NCBI GenBank assembly: GCA_009379925.1
Contig: WHSU01000007.1
Coordinates: forward strand, 45,871-109,870
DNA from: Dehalococcoidia bacterium
Lineage (GTDB): Bacteria; Chloroflexota; Dehalococcoidia; UBA2979
Direction of reading: 5' to 3'
DNA length: 64,000 nt
Shown in pieces: positions 53,775 to 60,234 of the stretch. Below the pieces are notes generated by a model. The model searched no databases. It was not told the origin of the DNA and saw only the letters and a program-made list of their open reading frames with translations. How positions within the stretch are numbered: the stretch's first letter is position 1; every line of letters begins with the position of its first letter. The position numbers and the translations under genes were made by a program.

Positions 53775-54889
53775 CCGACCGCGCACCGCGCGCGCTCGAC
53801 GTGGCGACGGGGGTCGGCGCCGCGTATGCGACGAAGCTGCTCGCCGAGGTCGGCTGGGACGTTGTCAAGCTCGAACCAGCCGAAGGCGACCCGTTGAGGC
53901 GACAGGCCTCCCGCTGGGGTGGCGGCGAGGGAGGCGCGTTCGCCTTCGTGAACCACGGCAAGCGCGGCGCGGTCGCGGACGCCGCCACGCTCGAGGCGCT
54001 GGCCAGCGCCGCCGATGTCCTGGTGGGTGACTTCTCCCCCGCGGGGTGCGCCGCATCCGGCATCCCGCGTTCGGCGTTCGACTCGCTCGCGCCGCGGTAT
54101 GCCAGCGTCTCCGTGACCCCGTTCGGCCTCGAGGGACCGCGCGCGGGGTGGGCGTCCAGCGACGTCGTCGTGCAGGCGATGAGCGGGCTGATGTTCATCA
54201 CCGGCGAGCACGACCAGCCGCCGATGCAGATGCCGCCGTACGCGGCGGCGATGTCCGGGGCGCTCGCGGCCGCGTCCGCCACCATGGCGGCCGTGCTGGC
54301 GGCCCAGGCAGACGGCGAGCGGCGCCTCGTCGATGTGGCGATGGTGGAGGCGCTGGCCTCGCACACCTATTCGCAGACCAGCGCGTACGCCTACCGGGGC
54401 GAGGTGCCGCGTCGAGAGCAGCGCATCAAGCAGGCGCTGCGCATGGTGCCGGCGAGCGACCGCTTCGTGTACTGCGCGCCCGGCGCGGTCGCCAGCGTGC
54501 GCATGGACGGCGTGGCGCAGCTGCTCGATGAGCCGCGGCTCGCCGAGGAGCGATTCCAGACGGCCGAGGGCCGCATGCAGAACTGGGACGAGTACCTGGA
54601 GTTGTTCGTGCCGCCGTTCCAGCGCCGAACGGCGCAGGAGTGGTTCGAGGATGCCGAGCGGCTGCATCTGACGTTCGCGCTGGTGCAGACGGTGGACGAC
54701 CTCTTCGCGTGCCCGCAGCTGGACGCGCGTAGAATGCTGCGCGAGATACCGGGGCCGGCCGGGACACCGGTGCGGATTCCCGGCCGCCCGTTCCGGCTCG
54801 AAGACGGCCCACCCGAGGCGCCACGCCCGGCGCCCGCGACGCCGGGCGAGCACACCGACGAGGTACTCCACGACTGGCTGGGCCGTTGA
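53771..54889 (+). CDS. Family III CoA-transferase, shorter and divergent, operon gene 2
   Basis: A 372-residue CaiB-like protein, shorter than its neighbours. The first strand is degenerate (ALDVATGVGAAYATKLLAEVGWDVVKLEPAEGDPLRR), and the catalytic-region block reads GERRLVDVAMVEALASH; SVTPFGLEGPRAGW and the C-terminal TPGEHTDEVL fit the family. Its ATG overlaps the stop of gene 1. The divergence and tight coupling suggest a partner subunit of gene 1 rather than an independent enzyme. Gene 3 follows after 27 bases. Confidence 0.88.
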   Translation: MTDRAPRALDVATGVGAAYATKLLAEVGWDVVKLEPAEGDPLRRQASRWGGGEGGAFAFVNHGKRGAVADAATLEALASAADVLVGDFSPAGCAASGIPRSAFDSLAPRYASVSVTPFGLEGPRAGWASSDVVVQAMSGLMFITGEHDQPPMQMPPYAAAMSGALAAASATMAAVLAAQADGERRLVDVAMVEALASHTYSQTSAYAYRGEVPRREQRIKQALRMVPASDRFVYCAPGAVASVRMDGVAQLLDEPRLAEERFQTAEGRMQNWDEYLELFVPPFQRRTAQEWFEDAERLHLTFALVQTVDDLFACPQLDARRMLREIPGPAGTPVRIPGRPFRLEDGPPEAPRPAPATPGEHTDEVLHDWLGR

Positions 54890-54916
54890 GCGTGTAGGCG
54901 GCAGGAGGGCAGCGCC

Positions 54917-56128
54917 TTGCAGGAGACCGTGGCGCCGAAGGCGCTCGACGACATCCGCGTCCTCGACATTTCGACCTCGGTCGGTGGCGCGTGGTGTTCG
55001 CGATTCCTCGCGGACCTCGGCGCGGATGTCATCGCCATCGAGCCGCGCGCCGGGTACCCCGTGCGCGCGCTGGCGCCGTTGGCCGAAGACGGCACGAGCA
55101 TCCCCGCGATGTACACGCTCGCCAACAAGCGCTCGCTATCGCTGGATGTCGACTCGACACGCGGTCGCAAGCTGTTCGTCGACCTCATGCGGCGCTCGGA
55201 CGTCGTTGTGGAGAGCACGACGCCGGGAACGCTGGAGGCGTGGGGGATCGACTATCCGCGGCTCGAGTCGCGCCGCAAGGGCATCATTCTCGCGTCGATC
55301 ACCCCGCACGGGCAGTCGGGCGAACTCGCCGCGGCGCCCGGGAATGACCTCACCGCGTTCGCGCGCTCCGGGTGGGCCTCGATCAATGGCCTGGGCGGCC
55401 GGGAGCCCCTCAACGGCAGCGCGTTCCAGGCGTCCTACAACGCCGGCGTCGCCGGCGCCGCCGGCGTCCTCGCCGCCCTCCACCATCGGATGGCGCATCC
55501 CGGCGAGGGGCAGCACGTCGACATTGCGGAGGTGGAGGTGATGGCGTCGGCCTTCGCGCCCGCGCTGCTGGGCAGCCAGTACAGCGGCGAGGTGCGGCCC
55601 CGCAAGCCGCGCATCGACATGACCTCGGGGCCGGTGCCGGTGAAGGACGGCCACTTCGCGCTGACGATCAGCCGCGCCCACTTCTGGCGCGACGCGATGA
55701 ACCTGCTCGGCCTGGAGGACCTCGCCGAGGACAAGCGCTACGAGACCAGCTGGTACCGGCAGCAGCACCGGGATGAGTTCGTGAACCGTGTGCAGGACAA
55801 GATGGCCGGCTGGACCAAGATGGACCTGTTCGAAGAACTCGCCATCCGCCGCGTGGTCGCGGGGCCGGTACTGACGATGCAGGAGCTGTCCGAGAACGAG
55901 CACCTGCGCGAGCGCGGGTTCTGGACGAAGCCGGCGAACGCACCCGACGGCGCGACGTACCCCGGCGCCGCGTTCAAGCTCGGAAAGACCCCGTGGTCCC
56001 TCGACCGCCGCATGCCGCGCCCTGGCGAGCACACGCTCGAGGTGCTACGCGAGATCGCGGGGATCACGGAAGACCACCTGCTGGGTCTGCTGGAGTCCGG
56101 CGTGATCGGGCCGGAGGAACACGAGTGA
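54917..56128 (+). CDS. Family III CoA-transferase, operon gene 3
   Basis: A 403-residue enzyme. LDDIRVLDISTSVGGAWCSRFLADLGADVIAIEP, SITPHGQSGE, GEGQHVDIAEVEVMAS and GEHTLEVLREIAGIT are the family blocks in order. The start is TTG 54917 with GGAGGG 8 bases upstream. Substrate unknown. The stop overlaps the GTG of gene 4 (GTGA at 56125-56128). Confidence 0.92.
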   Translation: MQETVAPKALDDIRVLDISTSVGGAWCSRFLADLGADVIAIEPRAGYPVRALAPLAEDGTSIPAMYTLANKRSLSLDVDSTRGRKLFVDLMRRSDVVVESTTPGTLEAWGIDYPRLESRRKGIILASITPHGQSGELAAAPGNDLTAFARSGWASINGLGGREPLNGSAFQASYNAGVAGAAGVLAALHHRMAHPGEGQHVDIAEVEVMASAFAPALLGSQYSGEVRPRKPRIDMTSGPVPVKDGHFALTISRAHFWRDAMNLLGLEDLAEDKRYETSWYRQQHRDEFVNRVQDKMAGWTKMDLFEELAIRRVVAGPVLTMQELSENEHLRERGFWTKPANAPDGATYPGAAFKLGKTPWSLDRRMPRPGEHTLEVLREIAGITEDHLLGLLESGVIGPEEHE

Positions 56129-57390
56129 GCGGGCCACTGGAGGGTGTCCGCGGCATCGTGCTCACCCAGGCGTGGGCCGGCACCTACTGCACTTCGTTGC
56201 TCGCGATGGCCGGCGCCGACATCGTGCAGGTCGAGGTGCGCAAGCGGCTAGACTCGTGGCGCGGCTCGTACGACGGGCCGATTCCGGCTGCGCTCACATC
56301 GATCCCGACGGCGAAGCACGCGTGGAACTGCAACGCGCTGTACAACTCGGTGAACCTCGGCAAGCGCACGGTCACCCTCGACCTCGCGATCCCGGAAGGC
56401 ATGGCGGTCTTCAAGCGGCTGCTGGAGCACGCCGATATCGTCGCGGAGAACTTCTCGCCGCGCGTCCTCGGTAACCTCGGCATCGCCTACGAGCAGATGT
56501 GCGAGATCAAGCCCGACGTGATCCTCGCGAGCCTCTCCGCCTACGGCCACAGCGGCCCGTGGGAGAACGTCCCCGGCATCGGCGGGACCATCGAGCCGAC
56601 GTCGGGCATGTCTGCGCTGCTCGGCTACCGGGACGGGCCGCCGCTGAACTCCGGGCAGATGTATCCCGACGCGGTGGCAGGGCTCAACGGCTTCGCCGCG
56701 ATCCTCGCCGCCCTGCATTACCGCGACCGCACCGGCCAGGGCCAGTACGTCGACCTCTCGATGCAGGAGGCGAACCTCGCTTTCGTCGGTGACGCGGCGC
56801 TGGAGTACCAGGTGACCGGCCAGCAGCGTGCGCGGCTGGGCAACCGACACCTGACCTTCGCCCCGCACGGCATCTTTGCCACCCTCCCCGTCGAGGACGG
56901 CCACGAACAATGGGTCGCGCTCGCCGCGGAGTCCGAGGCGCAATGGGCGGCGCTCTGCGAAGTGGCGGGCCACCTCGAGTGGCGCGACGATGCCCGATGG
57001 GCCACCAACGCCGCGCGTAAGGCCAATGAGGACGACCTCGAAGCAGCGATCGCGGCGTGGGCCGCCACAGAGCACCGCGACGACCTCGCCGCGCGGCTCT
57101 CGGCAGCCGGGGTGATCGCCGCGCCCGTCCTCGACTCGCACGAGGTGGCCGCGGACCGCCAGTTGCGGGAGCGAGGGTTCATCGTGGAGGTGGACCACCC
57201 GGAGGCCGGGCGGTGGCCGCAGACGGGCTTCCCGGTCCACCTCGGCCGGACGCCGGGCGGGGTCCGACGACCGGCGCCGCTGCAGGGCCAGCACAACCTG
57301 GAGGTGCTCCAGGAGCTGCTAGGGATGTCCGAGGACGAGTACGAAGCACTGGTGCGGCTCGGCGTCTCCGGCGTCGGGCCGCCAGACTAG
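56125..57390 (+). CDS. Family III CoA-transferase, operon gene 4
   Basis: A 421-residue enzyme. GPLEGVRGIVLTQAWAGTYCTSLLAMAGADIVQVE opens it, followed by NLGKRTVTLDLAIPEG, AENFSPRVLGNLGI, GQGQYVDLSMQEANLAF and the C-terminal LQGQHNLEVLQELLGMS. The GTG 56125 start overlaps the stop of gene 3; a longer frame reaching back into gene 3 lacks family similarity and is rejected. The CoA hydratase gene begins 11 bases later. Confidence 0.92.
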   Translation: MSGPLEGVRGIVLTQAWAGTYCTSLLAMAGADIVQVEVRKRLDSWRGSYDGPIPAALTSIPTAKHAWNCNALYNSVNLGKRTVTLDLAIPEGMAVFKRLLEHADIVAENFSPRVLGNLGIAYEQMCEIKPDVILASLSAYGHSGPWENVPGIGGTIEPTSGMSALLGYRDGPPLNSGQMYPDAVAGLNGFAAILAALHYRDRTGQGQYVDLSMQEANLAFVGDAALEYQVTGQQRARLGNRHLTFAPHGIFATLPVEDGHEQWVALAAESEAQWAALCEVAGHLEWRDDARWATNAARKANEDDLEAAIAAWAATEHRDDLAARLSAAGVIAAPVLDSHEVAADRQLRERGFIVEVDHPEAGRWPQTGFPVHLGRTPGGVRRPAPLQGQHNLEVLQELLGMSEDEYEALVRLGVSGVGPPD

Positions 57391-57401
57391 CAAGGACCGA
57401 C

Positions 57402-58271
57402 ATGACCAACGCCACGCCCGAGTTCACGCAAGTGCGCTACGAGTTCGACGGGCACGTCGGCCGCGTCATCCTCAACCGGCCGCAGTACCGGAATGCGCAG
57501 AGCCGCCTGCTGCTGGAGGAACTGGACGCCGTGCTGGCACTGGCGAACGAGGACAACGAGGTGCGCGTGATCGTCCTGTCGGGCGACGGCGACCACTTCT
57601 CGGCTGGTCACGACCTCGGCACTCCGGAGGAGCTGGCGGACCGAGAGGCGCGCCCGACCGAGGAAGGGCTGCGCGGACGCTACCGCCGCTCGTGGGACAA
57701 CAACATCGACAAGTCGCTGCGGTGGCGGAACTTGCCGAAGCCGACGATCGCGGCGGTGCAGGGCTACTGCATCTTCGGTGGCTGGATCATCGCCTCCTCG
57801 ATGGACCTCATCTTCGCCGCGGACGACGCGATGTTCCTGGGCACGAACTTCCAGTACTTCACGATCCCCTGGGATCTGCACCCGAGGGAGGCGAAGGAGA
57901 TCCTGTTCGAGAGCCGCTTCCTCAACGCGCAGGAGGCGAAGGAACTGAAGCTCGTGAACCGCGTCGTCCCTCGGGAGCGGCTGGAGGAGGAGACGCTGGC
58001 CTATGCACGGCGGGTAGCCGAGAACGACCCGTTCCAGTTGAGGATGATCAAGCTCGCGATCAACCAGGCGCAGGACAGCCAGGGCTTCACCGCGCACATC
58101 AACGGGGCGTTCGCCCTGCACATGATGAGCATCACCGGCGAGTCCGACCCCGGCTACGCGCTCGCCCGCCCGGAGGGCCGGCGCCGGCCGATGGTGCAGC
58201 GAGCGATGGAGAACTACGAGCGCTACCAGTTTGAGCGCGAGTCGCACGAGCAATTGGAGGAACCACGCTGA
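57402..58271 (+). CDS. Enoyl-CoA hydratase/isomerase family protein, operon gene 5
   Basis: A 289-residue crotonase-fold enzyme. VGRVILNRPQYRNAQSRLLLEELDAVL, the first oxyanion-hole block SGDGDHFSAGHDL, and the second AVQGYCIFGGWIIASSMDLIFAADDAMF are present. At the second catalytic position the usual Glu region reads FQYFTIPWDLHPREAKE, so the exact reaction (hydration, isomerisation or thioester hydrolysis) is uncertain. The position in the operon suggests action on the CoA esters made by genes 1-4. The stop overlaps the CTG start proposed for gene 6. Confidence 0.9.
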   Translation: MTNATPEFTQVRYEFDGHVGRVILNRPQYRNAQSRLLLEELDAVLALANEDNEVRVIVLSGDGDHFSAGHDLGTPEELADREARPTEEGLRGRYRRSWDNNIDKSLRWRNLPKPTIAAVQGYCIFGGWIIASSMDLIFAADDAMFLGTNFQYFTIPWDLHPREAKEILFESRFLNAQEAKELKLVNRVVPRERLEEETLAYARRVAENDPFQLRMIKLAINQAQDSQGFTAHINGAFALHMMSITGESDPGYALARPEGRRRPMVQRAMENYERYQFERESHEQLEEPR

Positions 58272-59776
58272 CTACCTCGACGGACCGCTTCGACGTCATT
58301 GTTGTTGGCGCTGGGAACGCCGCGCTCTGTGCGGCGCTGGCCGCGCAGGAGCGCGGGGCGCGCGTGCTCGTGCTGGAGAAGGCCAGCGAGGAGGAGCGTG
58401 GCGGCAACACGTTCTTCAGCGGCGGTGGCTTCCGCTTCCCCTACCGGGGCATCGAAGACATCCGCACGGTGATCCCGGACCTCTCTGACGACGAGATCGC
58501 CGGCATCGATGTGGGCGCCTACACCGAGGCCGACATGCGCTCGGACCTCGTGCGTGTGACGGAAGGCCTCGCGGAGCCCGCTCTTGTCGACCAGCTCGTC
58601 GGGACGGCGTTCCCAACGGTGCAGTGGATGCGGGATCTCGGGCTGCGGTGGGTGCTGATGTACGGGCGCCAGGCGTACAAGGTGGAGGGAAAGCTCCGCT
58701 TCTGGGGCGGCATGATCACGGAGGCAGTCGGCGGCGGTAGCGGTCTCTCGGAGCAGCTGTTCCAGGCGGCCACGAAGCACGGCGTGGAGGTCCGGTACTC
58801 CTCGAAGGCGGCCGGGCTGTTGAGCGACGAGCACACGGGGCGGGTCACCGGCGTCCACGTGAAGAGTCCCGACGGCTTCGAGGACATCGAGGCGGCGGCG
58901 GTTGTGCTCGCGGCGGGCGGCTTCGAGGCGAACGCCGAGATGCGGACGCGTTACCTGGGTTCCGGATGGGAGCTGGCTAAGGTACGCGGTACGCGTCATA
59001 ACACGGGCGACGCAATTCAGATGGCGCTGCAGATGGGCGCCCAATCCTTCGGTCACTGGTCGAGCGCACACGCCGTCGCGTGGGACCTCAACGCACCGCC
59101 CACGGGGAATCGACGCGTGGGCGACCTGTACCAGAAGCACTCGTATCCTCTCGGCGTGATCGTAAACATGGACGGCGAGCGGTTCGTCGACGAGGGTGCG
59201 GACCTGCGCAACTACACCTACGCGAAGTACGGCCGTGAGATCCTCAAGCAGCCGTTCGGCGTCGCGTTCCAGCTCTTCGACCAGCAGACGGTCTCGATGC
59301 TCCGCGACGAGTACCGTATCCGCGAGATCACAAAGGGCGAGTCGGACACGATCCGGGGCCTCGCCGACGCGCTGGGCATCGATCCGGACGGCCTCGATCG
59401 CACCGTCGAGGCGTACAACGCCGCCTGCCAGCAGGGCACGTTCGACCCGGCAGCCCTCGACGGACTCTCAACCGAGGGTATTGACCCGCCGAAGTCGAAC
59501 TGGGCGCTGCCGCTGAACCAGCCGCCGTACTTCGGCGTGGCGGTGACGTGCGGCATCACGTTCACCTTCGGCGGCCTGAAGATCGTGCCGACGACCGGGC
59601 AGGTGCTGGACACCGAGGAGCGCCCGATGCCGGGCCTCTACGCGGCCGGTGAATTGGTGGGCGGGCTGTTCTACCACAATTACGCCGGCGGCACGGGCCT
59701 GATGGCCGGCTCAGTCTTCGGCCGCACCGCCGGCTATGCCGCGGCTGAGGCGGCGCTCGGCGCAAGGGCGGACTAG
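58268..59776 (+). CDS. FAD-dependent dehydrogenase, TcuA/fumarate-reductase flavoprotein-like, operon gene 6, CTG start
   Basis: A 502-residue flavoprotein resembling tricarballylate dehydrogenase TcuA. The Rossmann motif FDVIVVGAGNAALCAALAAQ is complete only if translation starts at CTG 58268; the next usable in-frame start (GTG 58364) would remove it. GGAGG lies 7 bases before the CTG, and the CTG overlaps the stop of gene 5 (CTGA). Family blocks: RGGNTFFSGGGFRF, VVLAAGGFEANAEM, HNTGDAIQMALQMGA and GELVGGLFYHNYAGGTGLMAGSVFGR. The enzyme probably oxidises a C-C bond next to a carboxylate; the substrate is unknown. Confidence 0.88.
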   Translation: MTTSTDRFDVIVVGAGNAALCAALAAQERGARVLVLEKASEEERGGNTFFSGGGFRFPYRGIEDIRTVIPDLSDDEIAGIDVGAYTEADMRSDLVRVTEGLAEPALVDQLVGTAFPTVQWMRDLGLRWVLMYGRQAYKVEGKLRFWGGMITEAVGGGSGLSEQLFQAATKHGVEVRYSSKAAGLLSDEHTGRVTGVHVKSPDGFEDIEAAAVVLAAGGFEANAEMRTRYLGSGWELAKVRGTRHNTGDAIQMALQMGAQSFGHWSSAHAVAWDLNAPPTGNRRVGDLYQKHSYPLGVIVNMDGERFVDEGADLRNYTYAKYGREILKQPFGVAFQLFDQQTVSMLRDEYRIREITKGESDTIRGLADALGIDPDGLDRTVEAYNAACQQGTFDPAALDGLSTEGIDPPKSNWALPLNQPPYFGVAVTCGITFTFGGLKIVPTTGQVLDTEERPMPGLYAAGELVGGLFYHNYAGGTGLMAGSVFGRTAGYAAAEAALGARAD

Positions 59777-59813
59777 ACGTAGACGCCGCAGGGCGCAGGC
59801 GAGAGTGGGCCGC

Positions 59814-60005
59814 CTAGCATCTCGGGCGTGGGACACCAGGGTCGGCGCAGATCTTCGCGGCCAGGATGTCGCTGATCTCTCGATGCCGTGGGATCGCGGA
59901 ACTCTTCCCGTCTCGGCGGTTCACGTATACCGAGTACCGGCTGCCTTCGCGCAGCAGTTCGCACCCATGCTCCGCGAGGTGGTTCGTGAGATCGCGACGC
60001 TTCAC
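59814..60005 (-). CDS. hicA: HicA-like toxin with His-to-Tyr change at the active site
   Basis: A 63-residue dsRBD-fold mRNA interferase of type II toxin-antitoxin systems. KRRDLTNHLAEHGCELLREG and IPRHREISDILAAKICADPGVP fit the family well, but the catalytic position, usually His in GxxHxxY, is Tyr in REGSRYSVYVN (codon TAC, one transition from CAC). The toxin may therefore be inactive. GTG 60005 overlaps the stop of the antitoxin gene (GTGA), so the order is hicB-hicA, opposite to the classical one. Confidence 0.85.
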   Translation of the reverse strand: MKRRDLTNHLAEHGCELLREGSRYSVYVNRRDGKSSAIPRHREISDILAAKICADPGVPRPRC

Positions 60006-60226
60006 GCCGAGAGCTGGAACGGCTCTCGAATCACGTCGCCGTCTTCGCCGCCGCGCTCGCTGGCGAGCACCCGGTTTGCCTCGATGACCAGTAGCGCGGC
60101 CTCACGCAGGTTGTCTCGGGCCTCCTCCAACGTCTCGCCCTGAGTGTTGGCGCCGGGCAGCTCCTCGACGTAGGCGATGAAGCCCTCGGGGACCTTGCGA
60201 AACACGGCCGTGAGTTGAAGGTCCAC
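60002..60226 (-). CDS. hicB: HicB-like antitoxin
   Basis: A 74-residue partner of HicA. The HicB core is complete: LTAVFRKVPEGFIAYVEELPGANTQGETLEEARDNLREA, a degraded RNase H-like fold that covers the toxin. There is no C-terminal ribbon-helix-helix or HTH DNA-binding domain, so self-repression would need another factor. GTG 60226 has GGAG 5 bases upstream. It begins 8 bases from the end of the large CoA-transferase gene, so it may be read from the same transcript. Confidence 0.83.
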   Translation of the reverse strand: MDLQLTAVFRKVPEGFIAYVEELPGANTQGETLEEARDNLREAALLVIEANRVLASERGGEDGDVIREPFQLSA

Positions 60227-60234
60227 AGACGCTC

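Noticed and set aside
55993..56124. Longer start for CoA-transferase gene 4
   Set aside because: The added residues overlap gene 3 in another frame and do not fit the family; GTG 56125 gives the standard N terminus.
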